Source: Prostheceraeus crozeri
Lineage: Eukaryota; Platyhelminthes; Polycladida; Euryleptidae
Length of the DNA: 64,000 nt
Direction of reading: 5' to 3'
Assembly (NCBI GenBank): GCA_907163375.1
Contig: CAJQUW010008951.1
Coordinates: forward strand, 603,794-667,793
Shown here: positions 1-7,568 of the stretch, piece after piece
Numbering within the stretch: the first letter of the stretch is position 1
How the letters are laid out: every line of letters begins with the position of its first letter
The notes under the pieces: generated by a model
The model's database searches: none
What the model was told of the DNA's origin: nothing
What the model saw: the letters and a program-made list of their open reading frames with translations, nothing else
Position numbers and translations under genes: made by a program

Positions 1-811
1 CTTCAGGTTAATCACAATCAATGTCTTTGATTGTGATGACATTTTGCTCTTTCAGTGCCGGTATTTCAAGTGACATGATCAAGTTCAAGAGAGAACTTCT
101 ATAAAAAGACGGTGCATCAAAGTTCAGTTCTTCCATCGAAGCTCTCACCATTGCTTCTCAAAGGTTGGACACGGACGGAGGATTTGCAGAATATTTTTCT
201 TTCCTCTATATTGATACGAAGATCAGTCAAGTCCTTTTAATTTCTCCAAAACTGCAAAAGTTAGCATATCTCATATGTGGTACTTGATCACAATTCGAAT
301 TCATTTAATGAAATCGAAGCTGCATGGGGGGGGGTTTATTTTATGCGGAGTTGCTTCTCTACCTAACTACTTACTCCATGATTGAGATCCTGTCCTGCTT
401 CTTGACTCAAATTTCAAATTTGCTAATTTTGTAGATCTAGGTCTATTTCACGTTGCTCATCCACCAGAGTAAATGGATATGTTAAGCTAAGCCTCTTGTC
501 CAAATCATTAACTAGAAGGCTGCCCTACGGCCTATAGAAATCACTGTGTAGAATTGAGCCATGGATGGTTAGATTAAAAGTATTCTTTGCAGTTGGAATT
601 CAATTGTCAACATTTAACTGTGGAATAATGCAATTTTTCTAGTTATATAATGTTTGATTCACCAAATTCTTCTTTTGTTCTGAACCTAATTAGCATTGTG
701 AACCCATTGACATCCTTTAAGTTAATTATGATCATTGTCTTTCATTGTGACTTTTTGCTCTTTCAGTACCGTATGATATGGCAGAGAGCGGGAGGACCAT
801 AATTCAATGCG
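1..811. repeat. Left host flank made of an interspersed repeat family
   Basis: No gene is visible. Much of this stretch matches, at a diverged level, sequence at 20585-21360, 27920-28388, 33096-33440 and 41630-42720. Shared landmarks are a CGGAGGATTTGCA segment near 177, a TTTCTCCAAAA segment near 241 and a TTTTGCTCTTTCAGT segment near 42 and 753. The family is long and unclassified, and no coding region was found in any copy. The Polinton inserted at the right edge of this stretch. Confidence 0.6.
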
Positions 812-817
812 AATATA
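812..817. repeat. Target-site duplication, left copy (AATATA)
   Basis: The hexamer AATATA immediately precedes the left TIR and recurs at 20323-20328 immediately after the right TIR. Six-base duplications are the family standard for Polintons. Confidence 0.9.
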
Positions 818-1540
818 AGTAATGGATAAAAGACCGTTCCAGGACACCATAAAATCAAAAAAATGGTATCTTTAAAAACGACATAAATTCATGAATTTAG
901 ACCCTTTTTCAGGTTTTTAAGACCTAAATTCATGAATTTGGTTCATTCAAAAAGTACCATTTTTTTCAAAAATGGTACTTTTAAAAACAACATAAATTCA
1001 TGAATTTGAACCCTTTTTCAGGTTATGAAGACCTAAATTCATAAATCGGCTAAAGCCAGAGGAGCTTCGCTCCGATTTGGGCGTTTTTAAAAATACACAA
1101 TTTTCAAATTTTTCAAAATCTCAAATTTGTGATTATGACATTTTTCATTGCTTAAATCATGACCGTTCCAGGACACCGAAAATCATAAAAGTTAAGAATC
1201 TCAAATTTGTGATTATGACATTTTTCATTGCTTAAATCATGACCGTTCTAGGACACCGAAAATTATAAAAGTTAAGAATCTCAAATTTGTGATTATGTCA
1301 TTTTTCACCCCCCGCCAAAATCATGACCGTTCTAGGACACCGAAAACCCGGACACCGAAAAAATCATAAAAGTTGAGAATTTCAAATTCATGAATTTTAT
1401 CCATCTTTCAGGTTTTTAAAATATATCATGTGACTAAAAATATTTCTTTAAAAATGGAAGAAACAAAAGTGGAAGGAACTTCAGAAATGGATGAAACCGC
1501 AAGAATATATCCTTCGTTATCTCAATTAAAAATAAGTGAA
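818..1540 (+). repeat. Left terminal inverted repeat (723 bp)
   Basis: This is the reverse complement of 19615-20322 and stays collinear from the outer AGTAATGG to the inner ...AATAAGTGAA at 1540. The two arms differ in length by 15 bp, which is explained by an extra CCGGACACCGAAA-type unit near 1345-1360 in this arm. The outermost motif GACCGTTCYAGGACACC at 832-848 recurs at 1161-1177, 1241-1257 and 1325-1341. The palindrome AAATTCATGAATTT occurs at 885, 926, 994 and 1384. The inner 87 bp encode the first 29 codons of the first gene. Confidence 0.93.
1047..1076 (+). repeat. Dispersed double mini-hairpin, type B copy in left TIR
   Basis: A 30-bp unit with two adjacent palindromes, GGCTAAAGCC and GGAGCTTCGCTCC. 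Near-identical 30-mers lie at 16216-16245 (plus) and 18876-18905 (minus), and the mirrored TIR copy is at 20066-20095. Confidence 0.8.
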
Positions 1541-2119
1541 TTAAATATTGAAAAACACAAAGATAGAGTAAGGTATATGAAAGATAAGGAATCTCAATTA
1601 TTATTAAGATTAGAGCATTATAAAAAATTAAGAAAGAGATGGACTAAAGTTAAGAATGTAACACAAGGAATTGGCATATTCTTAACAATAAGTTTAGGTG
1701 CTTTAACAATTGTTATATCTTCAGGTGTTTTAGTAATTCCAGTAGTTGCTACAGCTTTAACAGGTACGGGTGTTTTTGCAACTTCACTTGCTACAATGTT
1801 AGAAAAATCTTTAATAACTAAGAAACGAAAATCATTAAAAACTAAGCATTTACATATTAAAGAAGTATATGATAAACTACATTACTACTTTCAAAGAGTA
1901 TGTGATGATAATGTTATTACGTTAGATGAGATTGAAAAATTTGATCAAATAGCTAATGAAGTAAATCAAATATCATTTCAATCACAGACAGAAAAAGTTG
2001 ATGATAAAAATAAAAAGGATGGCAAAATTTCTAGTGATGGTAAAACTTTTAGTGATGATAAAATTTTTTTAGAAGAGCTAAAAACTTTATTAGACAAAAC
2101 TTTATTAAACAAAACTTAA
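1454..2119 (+). CDS. Coiled-coil protein with two membrane segments
   Basis: About 221 residues from the ATG at 1454; the frame is open further upstream only through a GTG. The N-terminal part is charged and helical, with a Lys/Arg-rich stretch. Residues of about 70-115 form a long hydrophobic region rich in Gly, Val and Ile that can hold two membrane helices. The C-terminus is a degenerate Asp/Lys repeat of the DGKISSDGKTFSDDK type. It is the first gene after the left TIR, and its first 29 codons lie inside the TIR. I do not recognise the family. A role in membrane interaction or virion egress is a guess from the hydrophobic hairpin alone. Confidence 0.7.
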   Translation: MEETKVEGTSEMDETARIYPSLSQLKISELNIEKHKDRVRYMKDKESQLLLRLEHYKKLRKRWTKVKNVTQGIGIFLTISLGALTIVISSGVLVIPVVATALTGTGVFATSLATMLEKSLITKKRKSLKTKHLHIKEVYDKLHYYFQRVCDDNVITLDEIEKFDQIANEVNQISFQSQTEKVDDKNKKDGKISSDGKTFSDDKIFLEELKTLLDKTLLNKT

Positions 2120-2196
2120 TACGAGAAAATTTTAAACGAGAAAATTTTAAACGTGAAAACTTTAAACGTGAAAACTTTAAACGAAAAGATTACAAA
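2110..2196. repeat. Tandem 15-bp repeat after the first gene
   Basis: About five imperfect copies of a unit like ACGTGAAAACTTTAA run from just before the stop codon to about 2195. The spacer to 2352 is AT-rich with nothing else recognisable. Confidence 0.7.
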
Positions 2197-2351
2197 CAAC
2201 AAAGCAATAAAAAAATAATTTGTTCAGTAAAATGTTTTTGCTGTATACCAATGTTACCACAAAATTCAAATATTATATTTTAAAAAAATAGACAAAATTA
2301 AAGCTGATAATAAAAAATAAAATATTAAAACATTATATTTGTATATTTTTA

Positions 2352-3140
2352 TTACTCGGTAAACAATTGTTCGATAACTCTTTCATGAATTTTTTTATCA
2401 ATATTAATTGTGATAAATCCATAATCTTTTGACCAAGCATTATTACACGATTGTTTAAATTCATCTTTATCTCTTATACATAAATCTCTTAACAAATCAC
2501 TTAAGTTTCTTGCATTTATTTCAAATAGTATAAATATATTTGCATTCTTTCTAATAACACTTCCATCTAATGAATGCATACTTTGTGTTAAATAAAATAC
2601 ACTACAGTTATTATGTCTACCTCTTGTGAAATAATTTCTTTGAACTGACTGATTTCTGTCATTAACACAATCATCAAAAATTACACAATGTTTCATTGTT
2701 TTATCTAGTTTACTAGGATCTTGCATATTACCACTATCATCTATTAATTGTATTTTTATATGTTTATTTTTATTGGATTCAACTAATTGTTTATTTTTTG
2801 CTGCTTCTTCACACCACAAATTTATTTCTTCTTCATATTCAGATTTTTCGTATTCTTCGAATAGAGAAGCAATTGCTGTTTTTGTAAGATTATTTTCAAA
2901 TCCATATTTTAAAAATTGATAGACGGGTTGTTCTGCCGTTGTTGTATAAATTATAAGATTGTTATAATCCAAAAAATTTGGAGTTGTTAAAATTTTAAAT
3001 AATAGATATGTTTTTCCACAACCCGATCTTCCACAAATAACTGACAAAACTTTATTAGATAAATTTGGATGATGATTAAATTTAAGTTTTTTTTTATTTA
3101 AAGACATTTCATTCATTTTTAAAGTAATAAATTCATCCAT
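2352..3140 (-). CDS. A32-type genome-packaging ATPase (FtsK/HerA superfamily)
   Basis: 262 residues with an ATG at 3140. A Walker A motif, GRSGCGKT, lies near residues 37-44 and a Walker B, VIFDD, near 153-157. It is followed by GRHNNCSVFYLTQS, the conserved segment after Walker B in poxvirus A32-like packaging ATPases. Length is typical for Polinton ATPases. By family knowledge it would pump element DNA into the procapsid. The penton-like gene lies directly upstream on the same strand, as expected for a virion-assembly block. A homologue in the second virus-like element is at 59472-60089, and a distant paralogue is at 9899-11467. Confidence 0.9.
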   Translation of the reverse strand: MDEFITLKMNEMSLNKKKLKFNHHPNLSNKVLSVICGRSGCGKTYLLFKILTTPNFLDYNNLIIYTTTAEQPVYQFLKYGFENNLTKTAIASLFEEYEKSEYEEEINLWCEEAAKNKQLVESNKNKHIKIQLIDDSGNMQDPSKLDKTMKHCVIFDDCVNDRNQSVQRNYFTRGRHNNCSVFYLTQSMHSLDGSVIRKNANIFILFEINARNLSDLLRDLCIRDKDEFKQSCNNAWSKDYGFITINIDKKIHERVIEQLFTE

Positions 3141-3235
3141 TATTGAATTAGTGTTTTTAGAAACAAAAAAATAAAAATAAAATTTTAATTTAAGTTTATT
3201 TTTTTTTATTTTTTGTTTCTAATAATAAGGTTAAA

Positions 3236-3291
3236 AAGATTAATAAGATTAATAAGATTAATAAGATTAATAAGATTAATAAGATTAATAA
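3236..3291. repeat. (AATAAGATT)n microsatellite
   Basis: About six tandem copies of the nonamer AATAAGATT lie in the spacer between the packaging ATPase and the penton-like gene. A short inverted pair of CTCGAACGGGAG-like motifs follows near 3345-3380. Confidence 0.8.
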
Positions 3292-3358
3292 TGAAAATGA
3301 TAAAAAAAATTAAACTTCTCTATTGTAGCGTAAAAGTTTATACCTCTCGAACGGGAGT

Positions 3359-4147
3359 TTATACCTCCCGAACCAAAAGATCTATCATAATCTCTTCACC
3401 TCCAAAATTTATTTCTTGTCCTTTCTCATCAGTGATTCTAATGTTAATGTTGTTAATAGTTTTTCTTGTAATAGGGAAATATATTAATGTTTGTGGAAAT
3501 ACATTTAATCTATAACCAATGGGTACAGTAAAAGCTGGAAAACTGAATATTAAATTTGATAATTTACCATTTATATATCCTCCTTCAATAATGTCACAAT
3601 GTACAACAATTGAATTTATTTCAGTTATTTTTGGAATCTTCTCACCTAAATGATAACCTTGACTATAGGTTTGTTTATTAAATCCTAATAGCTTTGACAA
3701 TGATCTATCATGATTAAAATCAACTTGATGATTTTCGTCTAAAGTAAGAGAAAATTTATTAACTGCCGGTTCAACTGCAAAATGTAATTGTTTCTTATCT
3801 TTAAATGGTATACCTAAATGTCTCTTAATTTCATTTGATATTGTTTCAACTTCGTAAGAACCAGGAAGAAAAGTTAATATTTTCCATGTTTTGCCTTTAT
3901 CAGTAGAATATCTAAATTGATCATTCACATCTTTGATAACGTTTTGAATAGTGTTAAATGTGGAGAAACTAGTCAATGCAATTTGATAATTTTTATTTTG
4001 TTCCAAATGTAGAATGGGTTCTAAATTACAAGTGTGTGATGAAGTAGTTGTTATAATTTTTAACGTCGTACTAAATTTTGATGAACCCAAAATCTCTGTT
4101 AAATTTTGTAAATGATTATTAATTTTGTCTAAATCTGCTGAACACAT
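3359..4147 (-). CDS. Minor capsid protein, penton-like single jelly-roll
   Basis: 262 residues with an ATG at 4147. It has the layout of Polinton minor capsid (penton-base-like) proteins: beta-rich throughout, with an internal KLLGF...GYHLGEKIPKI segment followed by VVHCDIIEGGYING and a C-terminal INFGGEEIMIDLLVRE strand pair. Such pentamers occupy the vertices of double jelly-roll capsids. It sits beside the packaging ATPase on the same strand. Assignment rests on recognition of this conserved C-terminal half; a structural prediction would settle it. Confidence 0.8.
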   Translation of the reverse strand: MCSADLDKINNHLQNLTEILGSSKFSTTLKIITTTSSHTCNLEPILHLEQNKNYQIALTSFSTFNTIQNVIKDVNDQFRYSTDKGKTWKILTFLPGSYEVETISNEIKRHLGIPFKDKKQLHFAVEPAVNKFSLTLDENHQVDFNHDRSLSKLLGFNKQTYSQGYHLGEKIPKITEINSIVVHCDIIEGGYINGKLSNLIFSFPAFTVPIGYRLNVFPQTLIYFPITRKTINNINIRITDEKGQEINFGGEEIMIDLLVREV

Positions 4148-4209
4148 TTTTAAACTAAAAATTAAATAAATATTTTTTATAAAAAATTAGAAACAACATA
4201 TTTCAGCTA

Positions 4210-4283
4210 CGGGCGAAGCCCTGGAGGACATCAGAGATGACCGGTTCGGGCGAAGCCCTGGAGGACATCAGAGATGACCGGTT
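4210..4283. repeat. Tandem 37-bp duplication carrying GGGCGAAGCCC hairpins
   Basis: Two identical 37-bp units at 4210-4246 and 4247-4283, each with the palindrome GGGCGAAGCCC followed by CTGGAGGACATC. The second unit runs over the stop codon of the gene ending at 4268. The reverse complement shares about 23 bp with copies near 14140-14172 and 16730-16756. Confidence 0.85.
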
Positions 4284-5089
4284 ATACTTTTATAATCCTC
4301 TTCATTTAGAATCTTCTTTTCTAACAGTCTTTTCAATATAGCATGAATTTCATTGAAACTAGAATTATGTCCTTCTTTTATTGCAGATATTAAAATATTT
4401 AATCTATTTAGTAATTCTTGTGGATCATCTGGTAAAAATACAGTTGTTTCTGTTTTCTGTTTTTCAGATAAACCTTTCCCTACTTTAACTCCCGTTGATA
4501 ATAAATTTTCTAATTGTTTATAACGTCGAAGAGATTTTACTGCACCAACTCTGTCTAACATAGCTTTATATTTTATGAGATCTTCTACAGCATAATTATT
4601 TAAATCTGCTCCTCTTAAAAGATTAACAAAATTTCTATCTAAATTAAAAGGAGATTTATCTGGTGAAAAAATTAAACCTCGAAAAGGTTGTGGAAATATT
4701 TCTTTTTGTCCGAGATAAAATCTAGGTATTGTTTTTCCATCTATAAATGAAATAGAATGTTCAAATTGCATAGATTTTGGTAATTTCTTATTAATGTTTG
4801 ATTCTAGTAATCCATAGTCATCTAATATAGTTTTGTGCTCTGGATCTGTTATATCAATTTGTTTATCATTATTTGTACTTTCTTTTTCAAGAGTTTTAAA
4901 CGGTTTCATAGTTTTCTCAAAATCAGTTTTTACTTGCTCGGTTTGCTGCATTTTTTCAAACATATCAGATTGAATACCAGCTTTTATCATTCTATGTTGA
5001 AGATGATTTTCTTTCATAATATTTCTTTGTTTTATTAACTCTTCTAATTGTTTTATTCTTTGAAAATTATCAGCTCTAACTTTATCCAT
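4268..5089 (-). CDS. Coiled-coil protein of unknown function, probably structural
   Basis: 273 residues with an ATG at 5089. The first 45 residues are a basic coiled coil (MDKVRADNFQRIKQLEEL...), closely matched by the separate 57-aa gene at 13930-14103 on the other strand. A middle part carries short beta-like motifs including FIDGKTIPRFYLGQKEIFPQPF, followed by Leu-rich helices to the C-terminus. It lies between the polymerase and the penton-like gene. The gene downstream of the packaging ATPase in the second element (60086-60778) has a similar size and a vaguely similar YEDLIQY-type helix, but homology is not established. No enzymatic motif is seen. Confidence 0.75.
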   Translation of the reverse strand: MDKVRADNFQRIKQLEELIKQRNIMKENHLQHRMIKAGIQSDMFEKMQQTEQVKTDFEKTMKPFKTLEKESTNNDKQIDITDPEHKTILDDYGLLESNINKKLPKSMQFEHSISFIDGKTIPRFYLGQKEIFPQPFRGLIFSPDKSPFNLDRNFVNLLRGADLNNYAVEDLIKYKAMLDRVGAVKSLRRYKQLENLLSTGVKVGKGLSEKQKTETTVFLPDDPQELLNRLNILISAIKEGHNSSFNEIHAILKRLLEKKILNEEDYKSITGHL

Positions 5090-5184
5090 TTTTATATGAT
5101 AATTTTATATTATTATTTTATTTTATTTTTATAATATTTTATATTGTTATATTGTTATATTGTTATATTGTTAAATTTAGAAAA

Positions 5185-5278
5185 TTAAAAAGGTTCAGTA
5201 GTTATTCCATCAGGTAAAATTTTTCTTTTATCATCAAATGGATCTAATGCTAATTTATGTTCTTCTTTTAAATACATT
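5185..5278 (-). pseudogene. C-terminal tail of the DNA polymerase, out of frame
   Basis: On the minus strand, an open stretch of about 30 codons ends at a TAA at 5185-5187. It contains ALDPFDDKRKILPDGI, the typical extreme C-terminus of Polinton-type polymerases. It is one frame away from the polymerase ORF that stops at 5268. The break maps to the short A-run near 5276-5278 and looks like a one-base loss. If it is genuine, the polymerase lacks its last 30 or so residues. Confidence 0.75.
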
Positions 5279-7568
5279 TATGTTTTTTTGAATTAAGTCT
5301 ATAATTACATGCTGTTTTTATTTCAGTATTAAATAATGCATTTTTATAATCTTGAAATGTTATTTGATTAGCCACTGATGCCTTTGAAATTCCTTTTAAT
5401 GTTTTATGTGTTTTAATATTATTAGTTGTATCATAACAGTAACATTTAGATTTTAAAAATATAGCTTCTGTTATGAAATCTTCATTTCCTTCTAATTCAT
5501 CTTTTACTTTACATAAATCAGAAGGATGAATAATATCTTTTATTTTATTAATTTCTTTATCTAGTGAAGAACCATATGGTACTGTTAATTCTAAGAAAAT
5601 AGAATCGGTATCTGTAAAGTGTAATTTATAGTTTTTGCCATAAGCAGGTGCTAAATAATCATATATAAAACTATACATAAATAGTTTAGCTAATTCTAAT
5701 ATAGTGAAACCAATGAAATTAAACTTATCATGTTTTACAATGCTTCTTCTTAGATGAACAGCACAAAGTTCATCACTGAATCTAGTAGTTCTTTTATATG
5801 TAGGTTTCCTTGTTAAATTTTGAAATCTATCTCTATCATAAACTATTTCAATATTTTGTCTATTACGTACATTTTCTAAAGTCTTACCATAAAATGCATT
5901 ATTCATTAATTTGAAGAAAACGTTTCCAAAATCATCTTTATTTCTTTTAGCTATTTTACGTTTTTCAATATTGAACTCTATATAATTTTTTAACCATTTA
6001 GATTTTCTATACTCTAGTTTTCGATGTATTTTGGTGAGAATCATGCCATGATTTAAATACCAATCTAGCATTCTTCCTTCAACAACATACTTTCCTTTAT
6101 TACCTTGTGTTAACATAAGTTTTTTTGTTGGTCTGTATTTTTTCGGCATTATAGATTTTTGATAATCTGAAAAATCTTCTATATTGGGAATTTTGTTTTC
6201 TGGACAGAAAGGATAATATTTTGTTGCTTCTTTTATATAATCAGGGTATACTAAATCAACTTCATATACATAACCAAAATTATTTTCACCATCATATGTT
6301 CTTTGATAAACAAGATTATTACACCATGTCATTTCACCTGTTGGTAATTCTTGTATCATGCAAGAAGAATATAAGCTATTAAAATCATAATATAACAAAT
6401 AGTTTTCTCTCATGAATTCATCAATTGCTTTTTCACGTTCTACTCCTTCTCGTTTCGTTCGAAAAATTTCTAATATTTTTTCTTTTTCTTCTGGAGATAA
6501 AGGTTTCATTATTCCATATTCTTGTGGATTTACTTTCTTATTATAACATTTAACATATCTATTACCTAAAACTGATGAAACTCCACCTCTAATTCCAGAT
6601 TCAAAAAATAATAATTTATCATATGTATTTTCTTTATAATGTTTAAGTTTAACGGACTTTGTCCTAGAGCCATCGGCTTGAACATTTGTATGTTTTAATC
6701 CTGCTAGCCATGTTAAACCTGGTGTAGAATAACAATAACATGGATCTATTCCGTAATATTCTAAACACATATCACGAAAGTTTTCAAAAAGATCAGCTAG
6801 TATTAATACATCTATCTGTAGATATTTCATTGTATAATCATACATTGTTTTACAATTTAACTCTCTCCAATTCTTTTCAGCTTCTGCATAATCTTCTTCA
6901 GATAATTGTGATTGTTTTAATGTTGATTTAAATTTATTTATTGGAGGAAGTTGTTCTTCTTCCATAATTTTATTCACAGAATTAAAATCAGTCTTCGACT
7001 GTGAACCACAGGTTTTATCTCCAGTTATATCAGTCTTCGACTGTGAGCCGCAGGTTATATACTCATACGGAAATATTCCTTTTAAAGGTTTTAAATTATA
7101 TTTATTTAATATTTTACACTGTTCAGGTTTCAAAGTTTTTCCCATAACATCTAATGAATAAGGAGTAAAAAATCTAAATGCATCTAAAATTCTAATACAA
7201 CCTAATTGCATTGAAAAATATTCTTCTTCTTGTTTACATAGTACATTTATTTTTTGTTGTTGTAATTTTTCAGATGAAAATAAATCTTTCATTACTAGAT
7301 GGAAATCATATTTAGAACCATTGTAGAAATATAAAGGAACAAAGTTATATTTAAATTTGTTAGCATTAAGATTACAAGAATTATGTGCTGCACCTCTATA
7401 TAATCCATTTAGATGATCATGATCTTTTACTTTATCAATATATCTACCTCTGCCAGTTTTATATTTATTTGTAAAACCTTTTCCACAGTAATAACAATTT
7501 ATTTCATCATAAAATTCTTTTCTTTCTTCATCCGTTAATGGTATCATTGGTTTATTTGTTTCAAGCAA
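5268..7568 (-). CDS. Protein-primed family B DNA polymerase, C-terminal part (exonuclease and palm)
   Basis: About 766 residues, with no ATG at the start; the frame opens upstream of the TTG at 7568 and overlaps the N-terminal ORF. Residues 25-66 carry a Cys/His cluster of the endonuclease VII type (CYYCGK, KDHDHLNGLYRGAAHNSC). Exo II is at about 82-90 (YNGSKYDFH) and Exo III at about 249-259. Palm motif A is YYDFNSLYS near 393, motif B is KLMNNAFYGKTLEN, and motif C is TDTDS. Together these indicate a complete polymerase/3'-5' exonuclease core for strand-displacement replication of the linear element. A 9-residue repeat TCGSQSKTD occurs twice near 172-195 and is encoded by mini-hairpin units. 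The N-terminus and Exo I are in the adjoining ORF. Confidence 0.9.
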   Translation of the reverse strand: MLETNKPMIPLTDEERKEFYDEINCYYCGKGFTNKYKTGRGRYIDKVKDHDHLNGLYRGAAHNSCNLNANKFKYNFVPLYFYNGSKYDFHLVMKDLFSSEKLQQQKINVLCKQEEEYFSMQLGCIRILDAFRFFTPYSLDVMGKTLKPEQCKILNKYNLKPLKGIFPYEYITCGSQSKTDITGDKTCGSQSKTDFNSVNKIMEEEQLPPINKFKSTLKQSQLSEEDYAEAEKNWRELNCKTMYDYTMKYLQIDVLILADLFENFRDMCLEYYGIDPCYCYSTPGLTWLAGLKHTNVQADGSRTKSVKLKHYKENTYDKLLFFESGIRGGVSSVLGNRYVKCYNKKVNPQEYGIMKPLSPEEKEKILEIFRTKREGVEREKAIDEFMRENYLLYYDFNSLYSSCMIQELPTGEMTWCNNLVYQRTYDGENNFGYVYEVDLVYPDYIKEATKYYPFCPENKIPNIEDFSDYQKSIMPKKYRPTKKLMLTQGNKGKYVVEGRMLDWYLNHGMILTKIHRKLEYRKSKWLKNYIEFNIEKRKIAKRNKDDFGNVFFKLMNNAFYGKTLENVRNRQNIEIVYDRDRFQNLTRKPTYKRTTRFSDELCAVHLRRSIVKHDKFNFIGFTILELAKLFMYSFIYDYLAPAYGKNYKLHFTDTDSIFLELTVPYGSSLDKEINKIKDIIHPSDLCKVKDELEGNEDFITEAIFLKSKCYCYDTTNNIKTHKTLKGISKASVANQITFQDYKNALFNTEIKTACNYRLNSKKHKCI
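6989..7043. repeat. Two CAGTCTTCGACTG hairpins inside the polymerase gene
   Basis: Perfect palindromes with a TTC/GAA loop at 6989-7001 and 7031-7043, part of a direct duplication. The duplication adds an in-frame TCGSQSKTD repeat between the exonuclease motifs. Confidence 0.75.

Noticed and set aside
3213..3515. 100-codon plus-strand frame before the penton-like gene
   Set aside because: Starts in the AATAAGATT microsatellite and then runs antisense to the penton-like gene.
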